From Ensifer sesbaniae (lineage in GTDB: Bacteria; Pseudomonadota; Alphaproteobacteria; Rhizobiales; Rhizobiaceae), in assembly GCF_013283665.1 (NCBI RefSeq), contig NZ_JABEKU010000003.1, positions 192,029 to 256,028 on the forward strand: a stretch of 64,000 nucleotides of DNA, given 5' to 3'. The notes below the pieces were generated by a model, which saw only the letters and a program-made list of their open reading frames with translations, had not been told where the DNA came from and searched no databases. Below are positions 8,892 through 17,486 of this stretch, one piece after another. The translations under genes were made by a program, and so were the position numbers. The stretch's first letter is position 1. Each line of letters opens with the position of its first letter.

Positions 8892-9929
8892 TTAGAGCCA
8901 GCCGGCGAGTTCGCGGCGCACGACGTGTTCGAGAACCGCCATGCCTTCCGCGCTGTCGTTGAGACAGGGAATGTGTGTGAACTTGTCACCGCCATTGTGA
9001 TGGAAGCTCTCGGCCGCCTGCTCGGCGATCTCCTCGAGGGTTTCCAGGCAGTCGGAGACGAAGCCGGGATTGAGGACGGCAATGCGCTTGACCCCTTCCT
9101 GCGCGAGCTTCTCGACCGTCTTGTCGGTGTAGGGCTGCAGCCATTCCTCGGGGCCGAAACGCGACTGGAAGGTGACCTGGAGCTTCTCCTTGGACCAGCC
9201 AAGCTTTTCGCGCAGCAGCCGCGCGGTCTTCTGGCACTGGCAGTAGTAGGGGTCGCCCTTGTCGAAGTAGCTCTTCGGGATCCCGTGGAAGGAGGTCAGA
9301 ACCACTTCCGGCTCCCAGTCGAGTGTCGCCAGGTGACGCTCGATCGAGGTCGCCAGCGCGTCGATGTAGACAGGGTCGTCGTGATAGGGCGGAACGGTGC
9401 GCAGCGCCGGCTGCCAGCGCATTTTCAACAGCGCCTCGAAGGCCTTGTCGTTGACCGTTGCGGTGGTGGCGGCGGCATATTGCGGATAAAGCGGGAAGAC
9501 GAGGATGCGTTCGCAACCAGCCTTTTGCAGTGCCTCCATGCGCGAGGCGATCGAGGGTTGACCGTAGCGCATGCCCCAGTCGACGATTACATCGGGACGA
9601 TCGGCGAAGGTCTTGGCCATCAGGTCCGCTTGGTTGCGGGTGTAGGTCCGGAGATAGCTTTCGTTCCGTTCCTTGTTCCAGATCGTCTCATAGGCCTTGC
9701 CGACCTTGCCGGGGCGGGTGTTGAGCACGATGCCGAACAGGATCGGATACCAGAACAGCCGCGACCATTCGATCACCCGCCGGTCCGTCAGGAACTCCTT
9801 CAGGTAGCGGCGCATCGAGGCATAGTCGGTGCCGTCGGGCGTGCCAAGATTGACCAGCAGAACGCCAATCTTTCCGGATTTCACGGAAGGGTGGTTGGCA
9901 GGGGCGGTCATGGCAAGCTGTTCGGTCAT
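8892..9929 (-). CDS. hemH: Ferrochelatase
   Basis: The last step of protoheme synthesis: insertion of Fe2+ into protoporphyrin IX. The protein has 345 residues. The N-terminal VLLVNLGTPDGTDY, the central VDWGMRYGQPS and TSFHGIPKSY with the metal-binding His are family signatures. The ATG at 9929 is preferred over an upstream frame extension to 9962 because GAGGA lies 5 bases before it. It is monocistronic. Confidence 0.95.
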   Translation of the reverse strand: MTEQLAMTAPANHPSVKSGKIGVLLVNLGTPDGTDYASMRRYLKEFLTDRRVIEWSRLFWYPILFGIVLNTRPGKVGKAYETIWNKERNESYLRTYTRNQADLMAKTFADRPDVIVDWGMRYGQPSIASRMEALQKAGCERILVFPLYPQYAAATTATVNDKAFEALLKMRWQPALRTVPPYHDDPVYIDALATSIERHLATLDWEPEVVLTSFHGIPKSYFDKGDPYYCQCQKTARLLREKLGWSKEKLQVTFQSRFGPEEWLQPYTDKTVEKLAQEGVKRIAVLNPGFVSDCLETLEEIAEQAAESFHHNGGDKFTHIPCLNDSAEGMAVLEHVVRRELAGWL

Positions 9930-10004
9930 CTTGATCCTCGTCGGGCCCCGAAATCGGGACACCGCTTCCGTTTGGAGCCTTCAGTTTCAAGTCCTTCTAA
10001 GTAG

Positions 10005-10035
10005 AAAAGCCGGCGCGGGGAAGCCCGCGCCGGCT
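10005..10035 (-). terminator. Intrinsic terminator of the 5'-nucleotidase gene
   Basis: On the minus strand a perfect 12-bp stem (AGCCGGCGCGGG / CCCGCGCCGGCT) is followed by TTTTC, 23 bases after the stop codon. Confidence 0.9.
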
Positions 10036-10057
10036 CTGAAGACAGAGGCAAATTGTC

Positions 10058-11932
10058 TTATTTTGCCGGGATCTCCAGTTCCGTGCCAACATGCAGCGCG
10101 CGCGGCGCCGGCTTGCCGTTGGCCTCGGAGATCTTCTTCCACAGTGCGCCTTCGCCATAGAACGACTTGGCGAGATCCCAGAGCGTGTCGCCCTTGGCGA
10201 TCACGTGCTTCTGCGGGCCGCTCGCCGCGGACGCTGTGGCGGCGCCGGAGGTCGCAGCCGGCTGGGTTGCCGTGGTGTCGGTGCCGGCCGCGGGCTTTGC
10301 TTCCGTTGCTGCGGCACCCGCGGCCGAAGCGACCTCGGTGATGCGGCCATCGGTATAGGGCTTGAACGGCTGGTGGGCCGCGAGATAGTCGGCCAGCACG
10401 GTTTCGAGGCCCGGACCGTAGTCGTAGGCGTTCTCACCCTTCTCCTTGAAAACGTCGTAGCCGTCGCCGCCATTGCGCATGTAATTGTTGGTGACGAGCG
10501 AATAGGTCTTCGCCGGGTCGAGCGGAACGTAGGTCTCGCCTTCCTTCACCTCGACCGAGACGACGCGGCTGCCGACCGGCTTCGAGCGGTCGAAGGAGTA
10601 TTTGAGACCCGCGACCTGCGGGAAGCGACCGCCGCCTTCCTCGAGCTTGCTGAGGCCGTTTTCAAGTGCGGCGCGGATGCTGTCGCCCTTGAGCTGGAAG
10701 GTCGCGACGGTGTTCTGGAACGGCAGCACCGTGATGGCTTCGCCCATAGAAACGTCGCCGGCATCGATGGAGGCACGCAGGCCCCCGCCATTGGTGATGG
10801 CGATGGTCACGCCCTGGCCCTTGACGCGGTCAAGCATGGCATCGGCGACGAGGCTGCCCATCTGGCATTCACGCGCGCGGCAATTCTCGCGCGATCCGTC
10901 GATCGGCTCCTCCGTCTTGGCGATGATCTTTGAACGCAGTTCCTCGATCGGCTTGGCGAGTTCGGCGATCCGCGTCAGCACGGCCTCATCCGGTTTGACC
11001 GAGGAGTCGACCAGGATCGGATCGCCCTTGGCGGCCTTGACGACGCCCTTGTCGTCGAAGGTGACGACGAGATCGCCGAGATACTTGGTGTAGGATGCTG
11101 CCTGGACCACCGGAACCTTGTAGCCGCCGGGATTGTCGACCATCGTCGGATAGGGGCCTTCCGCCTTCGCATCGGTGTTGGAAAGCAGGCTGTGCGAGTG
11201 ACCGCCGACGACGACGTCGACATCAGGGATCTTGGCGATCGCCGCGAGATCGCGCGGATAGCCGACATGGGTCAGCGCAATGATCTTGTCGACGCCCTGC
11301 TTCTTCAACTCCTCGACGGCGGCGGTGGTGGTCGCCACGTCGTCGCCGATCAGGATGTCCGGACCGGGGGACGAGAGTTCCGGCGTGTCGTTGGCGACGG
11401 CGCCGACGATGCCGACCTTCTGGCCGCCGACCTCGAGCACGATCGACGGCTTGATGCGGTCGCCGATCTTCGACTTGTGGCTCGGCAGCACGTTGGCGGT
11501 GACGACCGGGAAGGTGATCTTGTCGAGGAAGCCGGCAAGGCCATCCTCGCTCTCGTCGAATTCATGGTTGCCGACGGTCATCGCGTCGAACTTCATCAGG
11601 TTCAGGAACTCGGCTTCGGCCAAACCCTTATAGGTGGTGAAGAACAGCGAGCCCTGGAAGTTGTCGCCGGCGTTGAGCAGCAGCACGTTCTTGCCGGAGA
11701 GTTCCTGGCGCTTCTGCTCGATCAGGGACTTCAGGCGGGCGACGCCGCCGAAGCACTCGTTCTTGCCTTCCTCTTCCGCCGAGCAGGTCGAATCGAACTT
11801 GTTGATCGACTCGATGCGGGAATGGAGGTCGTTGATATGCAGGATGTTCAGCTCATAATCGGCGAAGGCAGCGCCCGAGGAGAGGGCAAGAATGGACGCG
11901 GTCATCAGGCCGGTCCGCATGTGTCTGATCAT
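10058..11932 (-). CDS. Periplasmic 5'-nucleotidase/UDP-sugar hydrolase (UshA-like) with C-terminal LysM domain
   Basis: A 624-residue exported metallophosphoesterase that degrades nucleotides or UDP-sugars in the periplasm. A signal peptide (1-24, ending GAAFA) is followed by metal-binding motifs HINDLHSRIE, NAGDNFQG, GNHEFD and GGHSHS. The C-terminal substrate-binding domain carries NNYMRNGGDGYDVF. An Ala/Thr-rich linker then leads to a LysM peptidoglycan-binding module in the last 50 residues (HVIAKGDTLWDLAKSFYG). E. coli UshA has no LysM, so this enzyme may be held at the cell wall. AGGAGA precedes the start. Confidence 0.92.
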   Translation of the reverse strand: MIRHMRTGLMTASILALSSGAAFADYELNILHINDLHSRIESINKFDSTCSAEEEGKNECFGGVARLKSLIEQKRQELSGKNVLLLNAGDNFQGSLFFTTYKGLAEAEFLNLMKFDAMTVGNHEFDESEDGLAGFLDKITFPVVTANVLPSHKSKIGDRIKPSIVLEVGGQKVGIVGAVANDTPELSSPGPDILIGDDVATTTAAVEELKKQGVDKIIALTHVGYPRDLAAIAKIPDVDVVVGGHSHSLLSNTDAKAEGPYPTMVDNPGGYKVPVVQAASYTKYLGDLVVTFDDKGVVKAAKGDPILVDSSVKPDEAVLTRIAELAKPIEELRSKIIAKTEEPIDGSRENCRARECQMGSLVADAMLDRVKGQGVTIAITNGGGLRASIDAGDVSMGEAITVLPFQNTVATFQLKGDSIRAALENGLSKLEEGGGRFPQVAGLKYSFDRSKPVGSRVVSVEVKEGETYVPLDPAKTYSLVTNNYMRNGGDGYDVFKEKGENAYDYGPGLETVLADYLAAHQPFKPYTDGRITEVASAAGAAATEAKPAAGTDTTATQPAATSGAATASAASGPQKHVIAKGDTLWDLAKSFYGEGALWKKISEANGKPAPRALHVGTELEIPAK

Positions 11933-12115
11933 GATGTTCTCCTGTTTTGCCGGTTGTCAGCCGACCGTTTCCGGAGCCGTCGAGACGGAACCGTTCCCCA
12001 CGGTCGGAGTGGCTTTGCCGGGCCGGATGTTTTCACCACTTGAAGGTTACTTCAAGCGCTAAAACCAAGCTCGCTTCGTCAATTTGCAACTAGGTTAAGC
12101 TGCGGCCCTGCAACG

Positions 12116-12138
12116 AAAAAAGCCCCCGATCGGGGGCT
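12116..12138 (-). terminator. Intrinsic terminator of omp10
   Basis: A perfect palindrome (AGCCCCCGATCGGGGGCT, 12121-12138) is followed on the minus strand by a run of six T. Confidence 0.93.
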
Positions 12139-12161
12139 CAGATACTTGCATGCGCGCCGGT

Positions 12162-12533
12162 TTAGCCGCGTCTCGCCAGCGAGAACTGCGCGCCGGCATC
12201 GGTGGTGCAGTTGAGCTGGTTCTGGGTGACCAGGGCGCAATTGACCTTCGACTGGGTGTTGCGCACCAGCGAGGTCATGTTGATCTCGACGAGCGTCGGG
12301 CTCACGTTCACGTAGTTGCCCGAAGCGAGCAGCTGGTTGGTGTCGGTCGTGCGGGTCGAAAAGGTGCCGCCCGCGAAGGTCGAGACGATGCCGTTCGGAT
12401 CTACCCAGGAGCCTTCGACGCCGGCCGCCTGTCGCGCCGGCTGACCACCCTCATCGATGAACCGGGGTGACGACTGGCAGGACGCCAAGGCCGCGGCGGT
12501 TGCGATCAGGGTCAGAACTGCGAATGGCTTCAT
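12162..12533 (-). CDS. omp10: Outer-membrane lipoprotein Omp10 homologue
   Basis: A 123-residue lipoprotein. The type II signal peptide ends in the lipobox LASC with the lipidated Cys at residue 19. The body ([47 protein letters not shown]) closely follows Brucella Omp10 as I remember it, a surface-exposed outer-membrane lipoprotein of Rhizobiales. The ATG at 12533 is chosen because GGGGGAAA precedes it; the ATG at 12551 would put that site inside the gene. It has its own terminator. Confidence 0.9.
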   Translation of the reverse strand: MKPFAVLTLIATAAALASCQSSPRFIDEGGQPARQAAGVEGSWVDPNGIVSTFAGGTFSTRTTDTNQLLASGNYVNVSPTLVEINMTSLVRNTQSKVNCALVTQNQLNCTTDAGAQFSLARRG

Positions 12534-12651
12534 AGGCGATTTCCCCCGCATTGGGCCGAGCGGACTGTTTCATTCCGGCATGACCATGCCGCGATCATGA
12601 GTTGAAAGCAAGAGCGGCCAAGGGCTGCAGGTGCCTTTTCCCGTACAGACG

Positions 12652-12683
12652 AAAAGGCCCGGGGCACGGCCGTGCCCCGGGCC
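12652..12683 (-). terminator. Intrinsic terminator of the homospermidine synthase gene
   Basis: A 28-bp perfect palindrome (12656-12683, arms GGCCCGGGGCACGG) is followed on the minus strand by TTTTC, 23 bases after the stop codon. Confidence 0.93.
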
Positions 12684-12706
12684 GGATGACGTTTTCCGTC
12701 AAAAGC

Positions 12707-14158
12707 TTAGCGAACGAGGATGTTCTTGAATTGCCAGGGATCCTTCGTGTCGATGTCTTCCGGGAACAGGCCCGGACGGCCGTCGAGCGGGGTCCAGTCG
12801 GTGTAGTGGCCTTCAACCGGACCGAGATAGGGGAGCTGGACTTCCAAGCAGCGCTTGTAGTCCATCTCGTCGGCTTCGACGATGCCGGCCTTCGGGTTTT
12901 CGAGTGCCCAGACCATGCCGGCCAGAACTGCAGAGGTTACCTGCAGGCCGGTGGCGTTCTGGTAGGGAGCGATGCGGCGGGTCTCTTCCAGAGACAGGCG
13001 CGAACCGTACCAATAGGCATTCTTGTCGTGGCCGTAGAGCAGGACGCCCAGTTCGTCGAGTCCTTCAACGAGTTCCTTCTCGTCGAGAACGTGATGGACC
13101 GGCTGCGAATTGCCGCCGTTGCCGAACATTTCGTGCAGCGACAGGACGGCGTCGTTGGCCGGATGATAGGCGTAGTGGCAGGTTGGGCGATAGGTGACTT
13201 CGCCGTCCTTGTCGCGGACGGTGAAGAAGTCCGAGATCGAGATCGCCTCGTTGTGGGTGACCAGGAAGCCGTATTGCGGACCAGGCGTCGGGCACCAGGT
13301 GCGCACGCGGGTGTTGGCGCCCGGCTGCTCCAGGTAGATCGCCGCCTTGCAGCCCTTCTTGTGCTTCTTGGCGTTCTTCGGCATCCAGTTTTCATGGGTG
13401 CCCCAGCCGAGTTCGGCCGGCTGCAGGCCTTCGGAGATGAAGCCTTCGACCGACCAGGTGTTCCAGAACACGTCGAGCGGCTTCGGCTTCTTGGTGAGCT
13501 GCGTGTCGCGCTCGGCAATGTGCACGCCCTTGACGCCGACCTTCTTCATCAGCTTCGCCCAGCCTTCGCGGTCGTCCTGATGCGGCTCTTCGTACTTCAC
13601 GCCGAGGTCGTTGGCGAGGTTCAGCAGGCCCTGCTTGACGAACCAGGAGACCATGCCCGGATTGGCGCCGCAGGTCGAAACGGCCGTGGTGCCGCCCGGG
13701 TTCTTTTCCTTTTCCTTGCGGACGGTTTCGCGCAGCGCATAGTTGGTGCGGTCGGCATTGTCCATTTCGGCGTCGAAATAGAAGCCGAGCCAAGGCTCAA
13801 CGACCGTGTCGATGTAGAGAACGTCGAGCTTGCGGCACAGCTTGATCAGGTCGAGCGAGCCGGTGTCGACCGACAGGTTGACGCAGAAGCCCTGGCCTTC
13901 GCCTTCGGTCAGCAGCGGCTTCAACAGTTCCTTGTAGTTGTCCTTCGTCACATGAGCGCGAACGTGACGTACGCCATGCCGTTCGAAAATCTCGTTGTCG
14001 GCGGCATCCTCACGGGGCTCGACCACGATCAACCGGTTCTTGTCGTATTTGAAGTGGCGCTCGATCAGCGGCAGGGTGCCGCGACCGATCGAACCGAAGC
14101 CGATCATGACGACCGGACCGGTGATCTCGCCGTAAACCGGATAGGTGGTATCTGCCAT
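12707..14158 (-). CDS. hss: Homospermidine synthase
   Basis: Forms sym-homospermidine, the characteristic polyamine of rhizobia, from putrescine/spermidine using NAD. The protein has 483 residues. The N-terminal Rossmann loop VVMIGFGSIGRGTLPLIERHF and conserved blocks such as CGANPGMVSWFVKQGL are typical of the saccharopine-dehydrogenase-like fold. The ATG at 14158 is used because AGGAGA lies 9 bases before it; the frame extends upstream to 14332 without conserved sequence. Confidence 0.93.
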   Translation of the reverse strand: MADTTYPVYGEITGPVVMIGFGSIGRGTLPLIERHFKYDKNRLIVVEPREDAADNEIFERHGVRHVRAHVTKDNYKELLKPLLTEGEGQGFCVNLSVDTGSLDLIKLCRKLDVLYIDTVVEPWLGFYFDAEMDNADRTNYALRETVRKEKEKNPGGTTAVSTCGANPGMVSWFVKQGLLNLANDLGVKYEEPHQDDREGWAKLMKKVGVKGVHIAERDTQLTKKPKPLDVFWNTWSVEGFISEGLQPAELGWGTHENWMPKNAKKHKKGCKAAIYLEQPGANTRVRTWCPTPGPQYGFLVTHNEAISISDFFTVRDKDGEVTYRPTCHYAYHPANDAVLSLHEMFGNGGNSQPVHHVLDEKELVEGLDELGVLLYGHDKNAYWYGSRLSLEETRRIAPYQNATGLQVTSAVLAGMVWALENPKAGIVEADEMDYKRCLEVQLPYLGPVEGHYTDWTPLDGRPGLFPEDIDTKDPWQFKNILVR

Positions 14159-14351
14159 TTTTGTCTTTCTCCTGAGAAAACTTTCCCTGTGACGGTGGGT
14201 GACTAAGCATGAGGAGCGGCTGGCGCCGCTGTTCTGGCTCGATGGATGTGCCGAAGCGGCCGTTGGTGCCCGGCTGGGCACGCGGCGCTGTAGAGCATAG
14301 ATTGCTGTCACAATAAAGGGCTGGCGGGTCAACCGCTATTTGAGATGGTGC

Positions 14352-14600
14352 TTAACCGGTGATCGAAAGCAGGGCCGCGATGGACCCGTCCCGCTTGCTG
14401 AAGAACCTCTTGCAGGCGGCCGGCGGCAAGGTCAGGCTGCGCCGCTCGATCCGGCGACCGAGGTCAAACTGCGCAAGACCGACGGTAAAGGGCTTGAAGG
14501 AACCGTCATAGGGCCTATGCTGCGTGCCGTTCGGCCGGACCAAGGCGGTATTTAACCATATCCCCATCGTTTCGCACGCGTAAACGCTTGTCACAGGCAC
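14352..14600 (-). pseudogene. Possible 5' remnant of a DUF3445 (heme-dependent N-demethylase-like) gene
   Basis: Within a 518-bp stretch between two divergent genes (14159-14676), the minus strand encodes up to 82 residues. Their middle part, HRPYDGSFKPFTVGL, resembles the conserved N-terminus of DUF3445 proteins (usually PYDGS-KPFT-GL-PLD) as remembered. The rest of the family (about 300 residues) is missing; the frame ends after LLSITG. No good ribosome-binding site is seen. A decayed fragment is the simplest reading, but a chance match is possible. The remainder of the 518 bp must hold the promoters of hss and the diguanylate cyclase gene. Confidence 0.35.
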
Positions 14601-14676
14601 TTCGTGCTATAGCTTCGTCCGAAGCATCCGCTTCGCGCCATGATTGATATTGTCCGACCCGGAGGCGTGACAGACC

Positions 14677-15627
14677 GTGACCGGTAGTCATCTCAAGGCT
14701 CTTGCGGCCTTACAGAGCAAAACACCCGTACTGATCGCGCTCTACGATCAGCATGATCGATTGCGGTTTGCCAATCCGGCATTTCGCGCGGCCTACCACG
14801 TCGGTCCGGACGAGAGCCCGACCTGGGCGGAGATCATGCGCCGCAATTACGCCGCCGGTCGGGGGACCGTCCTGAAGACCGACGATGTCAACGCCTGGAT
14901 CGCCTCGACGGCTCACCGGCGCGGCAAGGTACCTTTTCGTGCGATGGAAACCGACTTGCATGACGGCCGCTGGCTGTGGATGACGGAGACGGTGGATTCC
15001 GACGGCTGGATGCTTTGCATCGCCGTCGATGTCACCACCATCCACGCCGAGGAGCGCGAACTGCGGCAGGACCGCGACTTTGCGCTTCGGGCGGCTCAGG
15101 TCGACGAGCTGACCAGCGTGCCCAACCGTCGTTACACGATGGGGCGGCTGACCGAGTTCATCGCCAACTGCGCCGAAAACCCGCATATGTGGGGTTGCGT
15201 CGCGATCATCGACATCGATTATTTCAAGGCGATCAACGACCGTCACGGGCACCAGCGCGGCGACGAGGTGTTGCTCGACTTCGCGCGCCAGATGCAGGAA
15301 TTCGTGCGCCGCTCGGATTGCTTCGGTCGCATCGGAGGTGAGGAATTCATGCTCATCCTGCCCGATACCACCATCAGCGAAGGCAATCGCATTCTCGACC
15401 GCCTGCTCGAAAAGGTCAGGAGCTCGCGGCCGCTCGAGAACATTCCGGAGTTCTTCTACACCTGTTCTGTCGGGCTGGCGGAGTATCGCGATGGCGATTC
15501 GGTGAGCGACCTCTATGCGCGCGCCGACCAGGCGCTTTACCTCGCCAAGCGCGACGGCCGCGACCGCGTCAGACGCTACACGCTTCCCGGTTCAGACCAG
15601 GAGTCGCACCCGGATCAGACCGCGTAG
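14677..15627 (+). CDS. PAS-GGDEF diguanylate cyclase
   Basis: A 316-residue cytoplasmic protein with a PAS-like sensor domain (about 10-125) followed by a GGDEF domain. The active-site loop is GGEEF (220-224), and an intact inhibitory I-site RRSD (211-214) lies the normal five residues before it, so product-inhibited synthesis of cyclic di-GMP is expected. No transmembrane segment is present. The start is GTG at 14677 with GGAGG 11 bases upstream. The last 36 bases overlap the end of the convergent pabC-like gene. Confidence 0.92.
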   Translation: MTGSHLKALAALQSKTPVLIALYDQHDRLRFANPAFRAAYHVGPDESPTWAEIMRRNYAAGRGTVLKTDDVNAWIASTAHRRGKVPFRAMETDLHDGRWLWMTETVDSDGWMLCIAVDVTTIHAEERELRQDRDFALRAAQVDELTSVPNRRYTMGRLTEFIANCAENPHMWGCVAIIDIDYFKAINDRHGHQRGDEVLLDFARQMQEFVRRSDCFGRIGGEEFMLILPDTTISEGNRILDRLLEKVRSSRPLENIPEFFYTCSVGLAEYRDGDSVSDLYARADQALYLAKRDGRDRVRRYTLPGSDQESHPDQTA

Positions 15628-16224
15628 AGAATTGCCGACATAGAGCGTCCCACCGATGAGATCGGTGGGCGAAAGCCGTGCGGCTCGCGCCCGGCGCCCG
15701 CAGATCAGCTCGGTGCGCAGGACGCCTGCGAGCAGGCCACAGGCGATCGGCGGCGTCTTCAGGATGCCGCTGCCGTCGTCGAGGAAGACCGAGGTGATCG
15801 TGCCCTCGCAAACCTCGCCTTTCTCGTTGAGAAGAAGAACCTCATCCGCCTCACTCACAGCAAACTCGCCGCGGGCAGCGTCGTAAACCGCCCGGCGGCT
15901 GGTCTTGTAGCGCAGCAGCGGATCGCGGGAATTGAGCTGCGTGGCGGCAATCCGCACCTGCCAGATCGTGTCTTCCGATAGCGGCACGAACGGCGCGGTC
16001 TTCACCTCGATACGTCCGTCCGGGAAAAGTTCGAGCCGTACGCGGCGTGCGGCCCTGTCGTCGCCGCTCTCCACCGCCGCCAGCAAGGCCGCTTCTGCGC
16101 CTTCCGCGCCAGGAATACCGAGACGCCGCGCCGATCGTTTCAGCCGCGCCAGATGCAGGCGCAAGCGGACGAAGCCGTTTTCGGGCTCGTGGCGCAGCGT
16201 TTCGATCAGCGAAAAGTCCGTCAT
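15592..16224 (-). CDS. pabC: Aminotransferase class IV, probable 4-amino-4-deoxychorismate lyase
   Basis: A 210-residue PLP enzyme of fold type IV. Conserved features are the Arg-rich start RLRLHLARLKRSA, the segment TSRRAVYDAA, EVLLLNEKGEVCEGTITSVFLD and the C-terminal GTLYVGNSLRGL. It is short for class IV aminotransferases (often 270-300). Its position directly after pabB with a 4-base ATGA overlap supports p-aminobenzoate synthesis for folate. The PLP lysine was not assigned with confidence. Confidence 0.85.
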   Translation of the reverse strand: MTDFSLIETLRHEPENGFVRLRLHLARLKRSARRLGIPGAEGAEAALLAAVESGDDRAARRVRLELFPDGRIEVKTAPFVPLSEDTIWQVRIAATQLNSRDPLLRYKTSRRAVYDAARGEFAVSEADEVLLLNEKGEVCEGTITSVFLDDGSGILKTPPIACGLLAGVLRTELICGRRARAARLSPTDLIGGTLYVGNSLRGLIRVRLLV

Positions 16225-17441
16225 CGCGCGATCCCGTCATCGCCAAGCGCGATTTCATCGTCGCCAAGCGCGATCTTGTCGTCGCCGAGCGCGATATTAT
16301 CGTCGCCGATGGCGAAGCGGGCCTTCAGCAGGCATTCGTCATATTCGGATTGTGCGTTACTGTCGAAGACGATGCCGCCGCCGACATTGAAGACGGCCTC
16401 GCCATTGGGGAAAAGCGAAATGGTGCGGATTGCGACGCTGAAGCGCATGACCCCATTTGGGGCGATGAAGCCGATGGCGCCGCAATAGGCGTCGCGCGGT
16501 CCGTCTTCCAGATCGTGCAGGATCTCCATGGCCCGCATCTTCGGCGCGCCGGTGATGGAACCGCAGGGGAAAAGGGCGGCGAAGATGTCCTCGAGGCCGA
16601 TTTCGGGCAAGAGCTTCGCCCGGACATGGCTCACCATCTGGTGCACCGTCGGGTAGGTCTCGATCTCGAACAACTTGGGGACGCTGAGTGTGCCGACTTC
16701 GGTGATCCGCGAGATGTCGTTGCGCAGAAGATCGACGATCATCCGGTTTTCGGCCTGGGTCTTCTCGTCGGCGCGCATGGCCGCGATGATCTCGGCGTCT
16801 TCGGCCGCCGATGCGCCGCGCCTGGCCGTACCCTTCATCGGATGTGTCTCGATCCAGCCGTCCGCATCGACGCGGAAGAAGAGCTCCGGCGATCGCGACA
16901 GCAGGATCGGCCCGTCAAGCGCGACGAGCGCCCCGTATTTCACCGGCTGGCGATCGATCAGCGACCAGAAGGCGGCACGCGGATCGCCGGACCAGCGGGC
17001 GCGGATCGGCATCGTCAGATTGGCCTGATAGCAATCACCCTGCCGCAAGTGCTGGTGCAGGCGATCGAAGCGATCGCGGTAGGTGTCGAAGTTCCAGCCG
17101 GCGCGCGGCTCGGTGACGAAGGGTTCGTTCTCGGTCCGCCTCTGAGGCTCGGCGAGCGGGTGGTCTTCGGCGGGCGCATCGAAGATGCCGAAGGACATCA
17201 GCGGCGTTTCGCGGCCCTCCTCGGCGAAACCCGCGAGCTTCTCCTCGAAGAGGTGACCGGCCTCATAGGACATGAAGCCGGCGATCCACTTGCCCGCCTT
17301 GTGGGCGCGTTCGAGCTCGGCAAGGCCACGGGCGAATTCGGTTTTCGTGTGCGCCGTGACGACGCGCAGGGGCTCAGCGAAAACCGTCGTGCGGTTTTCG
17401 CTGTCGTCCCGGAACAGCACATAGGGTGCGGTATCGTTCAT
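16221..17441 (-). CDS. pabB: Aminodeoxychorismate synthase component I
   Basis: Converts chorismate to 4-amino-4-deoxychorismate in p-aminobenzoate/folate synthesis. The 406-residue protein has the chorismate-binding signatures SRSPELFFR, THPMKGTARRG, MIVDLLRNDISR and PCGSITGAPKMRAMEI. After the normal end (LLKARFAIGDD) it carries about 27 extra residues made of the repeated heptad I-A-L-G-D-D-x, encoded by a 21-bp tandem repeat. The gene overlaps pabC by 4 bases, so the two are translationally coupled. The upstream ribosome-binding site is weak. Confidence 0.93.
   Translation of the reverse strand: MNDTAPYVLFRDDSENRTTVFAEPLRVVTAHTKTEFARGLAELERAHKAGKWIAGFMSYEAGHLFEEKLAGFAEEGRETPLMSFGIFDAPAEDHPLAEPQRRTENEPFVTEPRAGWNFDTYRDRFDRLHQHLRQGDCYQANLTMPIRARWSGDPRAAFWSLIDRQPVKYGALVALDGPILLSRSPELFFRVDADGWIETHPMKGTARRGASAAEDAEIIAAMRADEKTQAENRMIVDLLRNDISRITEVGTLSVPKLFEIETYPTVHQMVSHVRAKLLPEIGLEDIFAALFPCGSITGAPKMRAMEILHDLEDGPRDAYCGAIGFIAPNGVMRFSVAIRTISLFPNGEAVFNVGGGIVFDSNAQSEYDECLLKARFAIGDDNIALGDDKIALGDDEIALGDDGIAR
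16231..16314. repeat. Four tandem 21-bp repeats in the 3' end of pabB
   Basis: Four units at 16231-16251, 16252-16272, 16273-16293 and 16294-16314 share the pattern GAT-NNN-NTC-RTCGCC-RAGCGC, with a partial copy at 16222-16230. They are in phase with the pabB frame and encode G-D-D-x-I-A-L heptads. Differences between units lie mainly in one codon, which changes x from N to K, E and G. Confidence 0.93.
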
Positions 17442-17486
17442 AAGTCGTCGTGTCGATCGCGCCGTGATCCGGACCTCTGCCCGGGA

